A DNA stretch of 64,000 nucleotides from Parabacteroides sp. PF5-9 (lineage in GTDB: Bacteria > Bacteroidota > Bacteroidia > Bacteroidales > Tannerellaceae): contig NZ_JARXWG010000004.1 in NCBI RefSeq assembly GCF_029893105.1, positions 140,597-204,596 of the forward strand. Reading direction: 5' to 3'. Numbering within the stretch: position 1 is the stretch's first letter; each line of letters begins with the position of its first letter. The notes beneath the pieces are model-generated. The model saw only the letters and a list, made by a program, of their open reading frames with translations. It was not told the DNA's origin and did no database searches. A program made the translations under genes and the position numbers. Of the stretch, positions 1-9,307 are shown piece by piece.

Positions 1-610
1 CAGCATTTTCCATCGGAACAACATTCCAGTTAATTTCGCCGGAGCCGGGAGTGAGTACCGACATACCGTCGACCATAATCAGACTACGGCTTCCTACCCC
101 ATACGTCCAGCCGCTTCCTCCGCGTATAGAGGGTTGACGGTCGGTGATATCTACACCTGAAACCTTTGCCAGTGCCCCACTGAGGTCTGTCACCATCTGT
201 TTGTTGATATCGCTTGGTTTCAACAGTTCCATAGAAACCGTGATATCGCTCAGTTTCTGTTCGTAACGCCCTACGCTGACCACTACCTCATCCATCAGGT
301 TGGTCTGCTGTTTTAAGTAGATATTGAATGATCGATGTTGATTTTGTGCCACCGCAAATGGGATGGTCTGGGTTTGGTAGCCGAGAAAACTGAAGGTGAG
401 TGTCACCTCTTCGTTGGGAACGGCTAATTCATAAAACCCGTTTGCGTCGGAGACTGTGCCGTGCATACCGGATGGATTCTTGTAATAGACATTTACGCCG
501 GGAAGTATTTCTTGAGTTGATTCATCGTAAATGTAGCCTGTGATGTTTTGCCCCGACAAATGAGTTGTCAATAAAAGGAACAAACCGATTATCCTGTAAA
601 CGCTCCTCAT
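1..610 (-). CDS. TonB-dependent outer-membrane receptor, N-terminal part (cut by window edge)
   Basis: The minus-strand reading frame opens with ATG at 610 and is still open at base 1, so only about the first 203 residues are visible. It starts with a signal peptide (MRSVYRIIGLFLLL) and continues into a carboxypeptidase-regulatory-like beta-sandwich (GYIYDE, PGVNVYY, DANGFYEL). A TonB-box/plug region follows, with EVVVSVGRYEQ, a SIRGGSGWTYG motif and IMVDG. This is the usual N-terminal layout of Bacteroidetes receptors that import ligands across the outer membrane using TonB energy. The ligand cannot be told from this part. A -7 box lies about 55 bases upstream, and the gene lies downstream of sprA on the same strand but probably has its own promoter. 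Confidence 0.93.
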   Translation of the reverse strand, partial: MRSVYRIIGLFLLLTTHLSGQNITGYIYDESTQEILPGVNVYYKNPSGMHGTVSDANGFYELAVPNEEVTLTFSFLGYQTQTIPFAVAQNQHRSFNIYLKQQTNLMDEVVVSVGRYEQKLSDITVSMELLKPSDINKQMVTDLSGALAKVSGVDITDRQPSIRGGSGWTYGVGSRSLIMVDGMSVLTPGSGEINWNVVPMENA

Positions 611-663
611 ATACGGTTGTTTTTAGTTACTAAAACAAATGATATTAAAGACTTAAACCTTAA

Positions 664-671
664 CAAATATA
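664..671 (-). promoter_or_regulatory. -7 box (TATATTTG) of the TonB receptor gene
   Basis: On the minus strand the sequence reads TATATTTG, an exact match to the Bacteroidetes TAnnTTTG -7 element, about 55 bases before the receptor ATG. No convincing -33 TTTG is claimed. Confidence 0.6.
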
Positions 672-741
672 GAATATTCCTGAATACATTCAAGGATCAG
701 TTTTTAAATAAACCAATTACGGATATAAACAGACCAGTTGA

Positions 742-3700
742 TTATTGTGCCAAAGAGAAACGGATACTAACACCATAACTGGAGTTGGTCGTAGGGAAAG
801 TGGTTGCCGAAATCAATGGCTCATTGATCTGAAGATCATAAAACGCCCGTAAGGTCAATGCCCGGCTGACCCCGTAATCGGCAGAGAATTGCAATGTTTT
901 TGCTATGTTCCCACTTGTGGCATTGGTGAGTTGGTCTTCTATCTTACGAATAAGTGATTGCATTTTGCGGTAAGAGAGATCAAACCGGATGGTCAGGTCG
1001 TTACTGAAATTCTGCGTCGGCTTCATTCCCAACATCTTATTGAATTCCGCCACCTTGTATCCAACCCCCAGAATCACTTCATTCGAAAGGGCTTCGACTA
1101 TCTGATACGAGGTAACATTCAGACTCAGATTGCGGCTTTTTCTGTATTCTACCCGGGCTGTCATATTATTGAGCAGTGTGGCATCTACTCCGAACAACGG
1201 TGTAAACGACTCATTTAGATTGACAGAAGTGATATTATAAGGAGAAGAGGCCACCGGATTACCGTTTAACACATCTCTGATAAAGCCTAAATCATCTTCT
1301 CCATCAATGCCGGTCCAATTGGAATAGGCAGAGTAAGACCCAACATTATAGGTACACCGATACTGGTGTGATAACATAAAACTCTTGAAGTATTTTTTAA
1401 TTGGCTCCAGCTTCATCAACCCATCGTAAGTGATTCGCCAGTTAGGCAATAAACTTGTGATGGAAGGGAAAGGAGAGAGGCTTATTCCATCAGCGCTTTT
1501 CCCCGTATATGCCGCAAGGAAAGCCGGGATTAACACATCGGCCGAATTTGCACTTACCGCATCTCCTTTGGTGGGATCAAAAAAGCCGCCTCCATCAGGG
1601 AGTGCTTTTCCTGTATATTGACTTTCAACTCTTTTGGCAATTGTATTTCTATATTCGACGAATTTTTCAAACGGTTTTGATTTGTATCCATTATTGGCAT
1701 TACCGGAAGAGGAGAATGCTGTTCTGATGGCAACCGTAGTCATGGTAAAATTACCTCCTCTTCGTTCCGGCATATCCTCATACATGAAATCGACTTCCGT
1801 ATTCTGTGTCTCTACCCGGTTGGCATCCAGATCGATTTTTAATCCGGCTATCGGTTCCAGATTGGCTCGGATATTCAGATTAGTGGCATGGTTGATCATT
1901 GCCGGGGTAATATTATTCTCACTGATAACAAGCCATTGGCGCTCTTTGGCTCTGTCGATATAATCGCGGTCTACAGCCCCAAAGGCAAAACCGAGTCCGG
2001 GTGCCATATTACCTCCGTTGCGTTGGCCGAATACATCACCGATTTCAGGTCGGAAATTGGGAAGCATCATACCGTCGCTTACCGAATATTGCACACTTAT
2101 CCGACGAAGCATCATCAAGAAGCGGCTACTATATTCAGCAACGCTTAACAAAGTGCCTTCCAAAGCCGGAGGTCCTGGTACCAAGGTCAATTTCAGTTTG
2201 ACGGAATCCTGGTTCAACACCCGGATTTCATTGTAATTGATCGCCTTAAACTTAACCGGATACGACTTTCCTTCTTCAGTACGTGCCGTTACACGAAGTT
2301 TTTTGGTAAGCATATCGTGACGGATGACGGTTCCGCTATCCGGATTAAGCTGAATATCTTTTTCGATCTTAATATTTTTGGTCTGCTGCCTCCTGTTGGT
2401 CGCTTGTCGACTGGTAGACGAATACTTCTGATTGACATTTTTTAGAAATTTATTTTTATTGTACAGCCCTTGCATATTAAAAACACCTTGTACGTCAATC
2501 AGACGTTGATTGGTGATCGTATTTCCGATTTCATATTCTTCCGTTCCGGTATAGGAACCTCTATCCCAGTTGTACATCGCATTGTAAGCCACCGAACTAT
2601 TGACCCAATCCAATATCGGGATATATTGTAATGGAAGATTCAGTGTCGCCAAGAAAGTCTGATCGTATTTCATAGGTGTACCCAGATCACGGATACTCTG
2701 TTTGACGGAATCTTTCCATAACTGGTAACCATCGGCATTCAACTTCTTATTGACCTGCGTATACGGTTCTTCGATACGGGCATTTGTCCCTGAAGTGAAA
2801 CTCATACTCAGGTTATTTGTCAGATTCCAGTTCAATTTGAATGCACGATCCCAGGTCCAATTCTGGGTGAATGTCGCAGGAATATTATTTTCGCCGGTGA
2901 CATTGGTGAGGTCGCGCAACTGCTGTTCGGAATAGTTTCTGTCCATTGCCGTCTGAAAGCTGATATTTGTCGGGACATAATTCAGGTTGAACTGACGGAT
3001 GTATCTGGTATATCCATTATTTGTTTTGATGTTGGCAAACGGAGCGAATGGTTTGACATAAGGGGTATAACTATACCCGAAGTTCGCCTGGTAATTCTTT
3101 GTCGTTTCATATTCGGTCTCCGGATTACGTCGGGTATCCATTCTGTATGCATAACCGAATGAGAAGTTCGCCGGATCATAGGGCATCGGATTTTTGCTCT
3201 TGATGTTTACCCTGACGTTGCTTAAAGCGATGCTTTTCGACACCGTATGATCTTGTGCATGCTTTTTAATAGAATCTTTTTCCGCTTTTGTCTCCACCGC
3301 ATCTAAGGCGTCCGACAATTTAATATCCTGATCCAACGGATTGTATTTAGGATCGACAATCTCTTTCGAATAGGAATAATGCAATGGGATACTGACTTGT
3401 GCCTTTTCCGGGAAGAATTTACCCAACTCAATACTGGTTGCCACATTGTACTGCTTGTAATCCTCCATACGACGCTCGGTCAATGACTGATCGAGTCCTC
3501 CGAAGCCGGATGTTTCCATACGTCCTGAGAAATTGACTGTTCCCAGATCGGAGAGTGCGATATTCAAATTGGCGTTAGCCGCCCAGCCACCCTCTTCATT
3601 GAAATCGGTCAATCGCAATTCGTTCACCCATACTTCTACGGTCTTAATCTCTTTGGAGTTGTTACGTATGCCGATCATAATTGTTTTGACCTCCGACAGT

Positions 3701-6700
3701 GTCGGGTTCCCTATGATACTGATTTTATTACGTGTATTACCGGGATCATACTCCGAATACACTTTCTGATAATCGACTCCTACCTCTCCGTTTCTTTTGG
3801 CTTTATTACGGCTTAGTTTCAAATTGGTCAACACCTCTAATTTGAAATCCAATAGATTGCTGTCCGGCCATACCGTGCGTTGGTCTTCTATCCGATCAGA
3901 ATCATACTGAACAGAGGCTGTTTTGAGGTGTGGTGTCATAATCAACGGCACCTCATATTCGTAATAATTGTTTTTATAATCGGATCCTAACCGCAGGAAA
4001 ACGGAGAAATCACCATCGGCGACACTCGACTCTTCACCGATAGGAGCCTCGGCGTGTGTGAACAGTTGTAACTGTTTATATTGACGTAAGTCGTAACTGG
4101 TGTTTTTATAAACCGCTCTTGCATCCTGAGGAGAGAGGTCGATCACTTTCAATGATAAAGCCTGTTCGTTTTCCTGACGCAATTGTGGCTGACTGGGATC
4201 CAACATCCGGGAGATGCCCGGGGGGAGGATGTAGTTCACAGGACGGCGATCGCCATTCTCTTCGATATTTACGGTAGAGACATTAAATGTTGGCGTACTT
4301 TTTGGAGGAACCGACGGGTTATAAAGTGCTTGCTCATAAGTTCTCCACTCCCCGCGAACGAGTTCAAAGGAGCCAAAACGCAAAACAGCAGGCTCTTTAA
4401 AGTCGGTCATATACATCCGGATAAAACTAATTGTTTTAAAATCACGGATCTTACCTACGGCTCGATCATATTTTTTGATCGGGATTTTAAATAGGTACCA
4501 ATGAACCGAATCGGAAGTGTCGTCCATTAGTCTTGGTTTTGCTCCGCGGATATCGACAATATGGTTTTTACCGATTTCCATATCCTGTTTCCGTAGAGAG
4601 ACCTTATATTCAAAATATTTTTCCGTTTCGTTTAAGGTGTTATCCTGATTGAGGTCTTCGACGTCGGGAACTGTTTTTGCCGCGCTATTGTACCGTCCGG
4701 TAGATTCGCGGGAGTTACCTTCCGTTCCGTTGTAATGTTTGTAACGTGTCAGGATATCTGCTTCAATGGCATCATAATAATCACTCCGGAAGTACATATA
4801 GTTGTCTCCCGCCGGGTCATTGATCGGAGAGAAAGGGTTGTTTTGCATTTGCGCTTGTACTTCTCCGGATATTTTGGAGATTAAATTATCAACATACTCT
4901 TTATAGGTAGAGAATCTTTTTTCCTGATCGCTCGAAAGTCCGTTCAGCCCAACATCCTGTATTTCCCGGGCACCGGTACTATTGTCAAAAGCATAGACCG
5001 TACTGGCCTCTTTTGGCACGTAGCCCCATACGGTAGAATCTATTTTCGACAGCTCCCCATCTATAGGTAATCCATTTTCAAAAAATTTCTTTTCGTCCTT
5101 CAAGATATCTTCAGAGATCTCTCCCAGATTGAAATACAAATCACCTCCTTGCAGATCAGGATTGACAAGGAAAGGATCCATCATCCAGAATTCGATAAAC
5201 TCGATATTAGCCGTTTCAAAATCACTCTGGTCGATTTTGCGCATCATTCCTCCCCACCGTTTTTCCGGATTCTGTAAAGTTCCGTCCGGGTTGACACCCT
5301 CTGCATCGAGGTTGTAAGGTCCTCGCTCATTCGGATAGTAAGCCACATTTAATATCGGCAACATGGAAGATTCATTCATGCCCTGATCTCTGTAGGGATA
5401 GAGTTCCTGTACCTGAACAGCACGGACGGCATGTTTCGACAGATCTTCTTTAGTAATATGTCCCGGCTTCTGATTGGAATTCCGGCGTGTAAAAATACCG
5501 TCGATATAATACCATGCGAGTAATGCACGATTCATACCATACGTGATATCATTGGTTCGGGTTGCTTCTTCAAAGAGTGGGCGTTCATCATGGGAAGGAG
5601 TACTGGCCAATGTCCATGAGTAAGGCAATTGAAGATTAAAACCACTTTGGCTTGACTCGAAATCGTCCAAGTAAGAATACCCTCCGGTGTTTTTATTTTC
5701 ATAATGTCCGGCAATCAAATGTGCAAATTCGGCATTGAATGCGACCTGACTGGGACGTGTTAATGTTAATAATGGGATTTTATCCAACATATTAGTCAGC
5801 CATTGACTTTCGGTTTTATAGGCCACATTTAATCCCCAGAGTGTATTTTTGATCGACTCGTCGCCCATCGTGGTTTTTACAGTGAGCGGCATTTCAGACA
5901 TATGCATAATGGTTGCTCCTAAACTGAAATCCTTAGAGAAGTCGTAGTTCAGATCGAGTCCCATCATCGTCTTTCGCTGCATGCTATACATCGACTGGTT
6001 TTCCAGGGAGACTTGTACCGATTGGCCACCGGCAATCACGCTCTCATTTAAAATGGTCACTATACCGGAAGTGTAATCAACCGTATAATCGACATTCTCC
6101 GTCAATGTCACTCCACCGGCAGTCACCACCACCGACCCCCGGGCGACATTCATTGCTCCCAGCTGTATTTCCGAGCCGGAAGATGCTTTATACTCTCCAC
6201 GCAGGATAAACTTATTTTTCTCAGCGATCTGTCGGGCAATAGTAAGGGTCGAGTCATATAACTCCTGAAAAACAAATTTGTCGGCAATACTCTTATTCCC
6301 TATTTTATCTGCCAGGTGCGAACCGAAAGGTTCTACAACAGGAAAAATAACTTTTCCATTCTCTGTCAGAATCGTGAATCCCTCTACAAAGTCGTAAACC
6401 CCGTCCGGATAAGGTTCATTATTCGTATTGAGACGATCGAGGTTCATCACACGCAACAACAATTGATTCTCTTTTTCGTCAATGGTCACATTAGGTAGAT
6501 AGTTTAAATAAACACCTGTCGTATCACTCTGATAAAGAATATTCAGGCGGAATTTATCTTTTTGTACCGAATAGGCACCTAAGGAGTATACGTTTTTCAT
6601 CATTAAATCCCAGAAAGGCATACCGGGTGATAATGATTTCCCTTTCAATAGCTTTACAAACAGGCTATTAGTGGTTTTGTCTGAAACATTATCCGTAGAG

Positions 6701-8172
6701 AACTCACCCACCTGGAAGACTTCGCCGCTACTCCCGTATTTATATTCGAACGCAACAGCCAACACCTCATCGGGCTGTAGTTGTGTGCGTAAGGAGATAT
6801 ATCCCAACTGGCTGTTTAGGGTATACTCTGAATCGTCCAATCGGCGAGCGCTTTCAATTTTCTCGTATTCACGTCCGCCTTCAAGAACTCCTCCTATGGT
6901 TTGCGTCACCTGGTTGATATCCCGAATCGCGCTGTAGTTGGTCGCTAACGTGTTGTATAATGTATTAGCTCCGTTACTGGGGATCGTTTTATTGGTAGGC
7001 GTCGCCATTCCCGAATTGCTGATATGACTTCTATTCTCTTCGCCTAAATCGGTAAAAGCGACAATATTCCGAGCCTGATCGAAGCTACTGCGTTTATTGG
7101 TAATCCATACTTCAACGCGGTTGATGGTGATCGAGGATTTGATATAGGGCAGACTTCCCAAAGCATTATCATAGTTGTCACGGAAATAATGCGACAGGAA
7201 GAAATGGCGATTTTCGTCGTACTGGTCGGCGGTAATTTCAAATGATTTTGTTTGAACGCCTCCCTTGGAATTTACGGTTTGCGACTGTGATTCTTGTTGG
7301 GCAAACAAGGTATTCACCCGGAGTTTACCAAACTGCAGATCGGCTTTAATACCAAACAACGCTGCTCCACCCCGGATCAGGGAATTACGTGTTGTCATGC
7401 TGACATTTCCCGCTTCGATCGATTTGATAATTTCATCTTCATCTCCCCGGTAGGCCAGTTTCAGTTTTTTCGAGTCAAAATCAAAAGTCGTTTGCGTATT
7501 GTAGTTCATATCGAAATTGACTTTCGAACCGACAGTTGCCTGCACATTCAACTGCACATTTTCGTCAAAATTGAAAAAAGTTCGGCTTCGCATACGTTCC
7601 GGCAGTGCCGGATCTTTGGTGGTGTTGCGTTTGAGTCCCATCGTTATTTCGGCCGAGCCCTGTGTACGTACCCGTACCCCTCCCGGACCAAAAATACGTT
7701 CTGCGGCACCAATGCCAAACTGCATATCCAATAGATTGAAGCCGTCTTCGGCCGAACGTTGGAACTCCTCTTCGTTTTTCTGCCGGAAATAGGAACGTAG
7801 TGATTCTTGTAGGCTATAATCCTGATATTCTTCAGGGGTCAATGATATAGGTGTGCCAAACTCCATATCGCCGATTTTTGTGCGTATGATATATGTTCCG
7901 GTGTTCAGATCATATTCGATATTTCTTTTGAGGTTTTCAGGATCACGTAGGTCGGCTGGCAATTGGGATTGTCTGAGAAAATCTTCATAGTTCTCCGGAA
8001 CCGTTTTAGCAACAGGGTAACGGGAAGGAATGGTATCCTGTGGAGGAAGAGTCAGGCTGGTTTCCGGTGCAGAGACTATCTGTAATAGATAACCGGCATG
8101 AAGTGAATAGATGCCAGTCCCTAACAAAAACAAACATGTCCAGACAATATATTTTCGTCTTCTTACCTTCAT
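742..8172 (-). CDS. sprA: SprA/Sov-type outer-membrane translocon of the type IX secretion system
   Basis: This 2476-residue protein has the size and organisation of SprA (Sov in Porphyromonas), the giant beta-barrel that forms the outer-membrane channel of type IX secretion. It has an N-terminal hydrophobic signal segment, long Tyr/Asn-rich barrel-like stretches throughout, and ends in Gln after an aromatic beta-strand (YGVSIRFSLAQ). It lies directly downstream of ruvA with a 42-base gap, the arrangement known for sprA in other Bacteroidetes. A neighbouring gene in the same orientation encodes a protein with a type IX C-terminal sorting domain, which fits its role. No frameshift is seen. Several short opposite-strand frames inside it are shadows. 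Confidence 0.95.
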   Translation of the reverse strand: MKVRRRKYIVWTCLFLLGTGIYSLHAGYLLQIVSAPETSLTLPPQDTIPSRYPVAKTVPENYEDFLRQSQLPADLRDPENLKRNIEYDLNTGTYIIRTKIGDMEFGTPISLTPEEYQDYSLQESLRSYFRQKNEEEFQRSAEDGFNLLDMQFGIGAAERIFGPGGVRVRTQGSAEITMGLKRNTTKDPALPERMRSRTFFNFDENVQLNVQATVGSKVNFDMNYNTQTTFDFDSKKLKLAYRGDEDEIIKSIEAGNVSMTTRNSLIRGGAALFGIKADLQFGKLRVNTLFAQQESQSQTVNSKGGVQTKSFEITADQYDENRHFFLSHYFRDNYDNALGSLPYIKSSITINRVEVWITNKRSSFDQARNIVAFTDLGEENRSHISNSGMATPTNKTIPSNGANTLYNTLATNYSAIRDINQVTQTIGGVLEGGREYEKIESARRLDDSEYTLNSQLGYISLRTQLQPDEVLAVAFEYKYGSSGEVFQVGEFSTDNVSDKTTNSLFVKLLKGKSLSPGMPFWDLMMKNVYSLGAYSVQKDKFRLNILYQSDTTGVYLNYLPNVTIDEKENQLLLRVMNLDRLNTNNEPYPDGVYDFVEGFTILTENGKVIFPVVEPFGSHLADKIGNKSIADKFVFQELYDSTLTIARQIAEKNKFILRGEYKASSGSEIQLGAMNVARGSVVVTAGGVTLTENVDYTVDYTSGIVTILNESVIAGGQSVQVSLENQSMYSMQRKTMMGLDLNYDFSKDFSLGATIMHMSEMPLTVKTTMGDESIKNTLWGLNVAYKTESQWLTNMLDKIPLLTLTRPSQVAFNAEFAHLIAGHYENKNTGGYSYLDDFESSQSGFNLQLPYSWTLASTPSHDERPLFEEATRTNDITYGMNRALLAWYYIDGIFTRRNSNQKPGHITKEDLSKHAVRAVQVQELYPYRDQGMNESSMLPILNVAYYPNERGPYNLDAEGVNPDGTLQNPEKRWGGMMRKIDQSDFETANIEFIEFWMMDPFLVNPDLQGGDLYFNLGEISEDILKDEKKFFENGLPIDGELSKIDSTVWGYVPKEASTVYAFDNSTGAREIQDVGLNGLSSDQEKRFSTYKEYVDNLISKISGEVQAQMQNNPFSPINDPAGDNYMYFRSDYYDAIEADILTRYKHYNGTEGNSRESTGRYNSAAKTVPDVEDLNQDNTLNETEKYFEYKVSLRKQDMEIGKNHIVDIRGAKPRLMDDTSDSVHWYLFKIPIKKYDRAVGKIRDFKTISFIRMYMTDFKEPAVLRFGSFELVRGEWRTYEQALYNPSVPPKSTPTFNVSTVNIEENGDRRPVNYILPPGISRMLDPSQPQLRQENEQALSLKVIDLSPQDARAVYKNTSYDLRQYKQLQLFTHAEAPIGEESSVADGDFSVFLRLGSDYKNNYYEYEVPLIMTPHLKTASVQYDSDRIEDQRTVWPDSNLLDFKLEVLTNLKLSRNKAKRNGEVGVDYQKVYSEYDPGNTRNKISIIGNPTLSEVKTIMIGIRNNSKEIKTVEVWVNELRLTDFNEEGGWAANANLNIALSDLGTVNFSGRMETSGFGGLDQSLTERRMEDYKQYNVATSIELGKFFPEKAQVSIPLHYSYSKEIVDPKYNPLDQDIKLSDALDAVETKAEKDSIKKHAQDHTVSKSIALSNVRVNIKSKNPMPYDPANFSFGYAYRMDTRRNPETEYETTKNYQANFGYSYTPYVKPFAPFANIKTNNGYTRYIRQFNLNYVPTNISFQTAMDRNYSEQQLRDLTNVTGENNIPATFTQNWTWDRAFKLNWNLTNNLSMSFTSGTNARIEEPYTQVNKKLNADGYQLWKDSVKQSIRDLGTPMKYDQTFLATLNLPLQYIPILDWVNSSVAYNAMYNWDRGSYTGTEEYEIGNTITNQRLIDVQGVFNMQGLYNKNKFLKNVNQKYSSTSRQATNRRQQTKNIKIEKDIQLNPDSGTVIRHDMLTKKLRVTARTEEGKSYPVKFKAINYNEIRVLNQDSVKLKLTLVPGPPALEGTLLSVAEYSSRFLMMLRRISVQYSVSDGMMLPNFRPEIGDVFGQRNGGNMAPGLGFAFGAVDRDYIDRAKERQWLVISENNITPAMINHATNLNIRANLEPIAGLKIDLDANRVETQNTEVDFMYEDMPERRGGNFTMTTVAIRTAFSSSGNANNGYKSKPFEKFVEYRNTIAKRVESQYTGKALPDGGGFFDPTKGDAVSANSADVLIPAFLAAYTGKSADGISLSPFPSITSLLPNWRITYDGLMKLEPIKKYFKSFMLSHQYRCTYNVGSYSAYSNWTGIDGEDDLGFIRDVLNGNPVASSPYNITSVNLNESFTPLFGVDATLLNNMTARVEYRKSRNLSLNVTSYQIVEALSNEVILGVGYKVAEFNKMLGMKPTQNFSNDLTIRFDLSYRKMQSLIRKIEDQLTNATSGNIAKTLQFSADYGVSRALTLRAFYDLQINEPLISATTFPTTNSSYGVSIRFSLAQ

Positions 8173-8214
8173 TTAATACTCAATTGCCTATTTTGCGGAT
8201 TTGATTTTCAATCA

Positions 8215-8802
8215 TTAAAGAATTCTAAGCGCCGATTTTATCACCTGCTCCACCGCCAGATTGGGTGTATTCTTCTGAATAGAAGCTACCGCCTTTTGGG
8301 AGGCTGCTTTAGGGAATCCTAACATCACAAGCGCCGCGACAGCCTCTTCCGATACAGCCGTGCTTCCGCCTGAAACAGATGATGTGGCAGCCATAGCCTC
8401 CATGGGTTTGACCTTATTCCGAAGATCGACCAATATGCGTTGTGCTGTTTTTAAACCGATACCTTTAACTGTGGTCAGTGCAATCTCATCCTTTGTTGCA
8501 ATCACCTGAATAAGTTCCTCAGGAGGAAGGGAGGATAGGATCATTCTTGCCGTATTCGGTCCTACTCCGGAGACAGAGGTTAATAATAGAAAAAGTTCAC
8601 GTTCGGCTTTCTCTGCAAAACCAAACAATAGATGAGCATCTTCGCGGATCACCTCATACACATAGATTTTACCGGATTGTTTTCCCTGAAAAGCACTATA
8701 GGTATTCAGTGAAATATGGAGTGCATAGCCGATGCCACCACATTCCATAATCATTTGTGCAGGTGTTAATTCAGCGATTTCACCCTTGATGTATTCAATC
8801 AT
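8215..8802 (-). CDS. ruvA: Holliday junction branch-migration protein RuvA
   Basis: The 195-residue product begins MIEYIKGEIAELTP, the N-terminal OB-fold of RuvA. Two helix-hairpin-helix motifs follow (VSGVGPNTARMIL and VKGIGLKTAQRIL, near residues 77 and 112), and a C-terminal three-helix domain contacts RuvB. RuvA tetramers bind four-way DNA junctions and load the RuvB motor during recombination repair. The length is normal for the family. ruvB is not next to it, as is common in Bacteroidetes. It is probably co-transcribed with sprA downstream. Confidence 0.97.
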   Translation of the reverse strand: MIEYIKGEIAELTPAQMIMECGGIGYALHISLNTYSAFQGKQSGKIYVYEVIREDAHLLFGFAEKAERELFLLLTSVSGVGPNTARMILSSLPPEELIQVIATKDEIALTTVKGIGLKTAQRILVDLRNKVKPMEAMAATSSVSGGSTAVSEEAVAALVMLGFPKAASQKAVASIQKNTPNLAVEQVIKSALRIL

Positions 8803-9044
8803 TTATCACTAAAATTAGTAATTCGTACCTATTATAACGTAGAATTAGGCAAAAGCGTATATCCAAACGAAAGAAAGTTGTTTATTCTGCTGCTTCTATC
8901 CACGAATAAGCTGATAGCCGAAGAATAATCTGTCTCCTCCCTCCGGTTGTTTGGGAAAGTCAGTAGATCTATTTCTATACCATCCAATAGAAATCTCTGT
9001 TTTTGTGATGCAAATCCCACAAAAAGGTGTTATAAACGATGGAC

Positions 9045-9260
9045 TTATTTGCTCTGATCGTTTTCGTCTTTCCATTTATTCCGCATTTTCATCCGTTTGA
9101 TTTGAAGAAAGCGCAAAAGGATGATTACGACCAACGTAACGCCAATTACCAGAAAATAGTTTGTAAAACTGCGATTCGGGTCATTCCCCGGCCAACCAAT
9201 CACACTCATCACAATTAAGTAGAGCGATAAAGCGAGCGTTGTAATATTTACCTTTTTCAT
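9045..9260 (-). CDS. Small two-helix membrane protein
   Basis: This 71-residue protein begins MKKVNITTLALSLYLIVMSV. It has two hydrophobic segments (about residues 5-22 and 34-50) separated by a short loop with GWPGNDPNR, and ends in a basic then acidic tail (KRMKMRNKWKDENDQ). I chose the ATG at 9260; a longer frame upstream overlaps the end of the neighbouring gene without a good start. It sits 47 bases downstream of the type IX-sorted protein gene in the same orientation. I do not recognise its function. Small inner-membrane proteins of this layout are common near envelope genes in Bacteroidales. Confidence 0.75.
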   Translation of the reverse strand: MKKVNITTLALSLYLIVMSVIGWPGNDPNRSFTNYFLVIGVTLVVIILLRFLQIKRMKMRNKWKDENDQSK

Positions 9261-9307
9261 ATTATTGATTGCTAATATGATGCAAAGATATAGCTTTCGT
9301 CTGATCT

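Noticed and set aside
7294..7734. 146-codon plus-strand frame inside sprA
   Set aside because: It lies fully opposite a well-supported gene and has no domain.
8832..9020. 62-codon minus-strand frame between ruvA and the small membrane protein gene
   Set aside because: It has no start context or domain, and its composition looks like an untranslated spacer.
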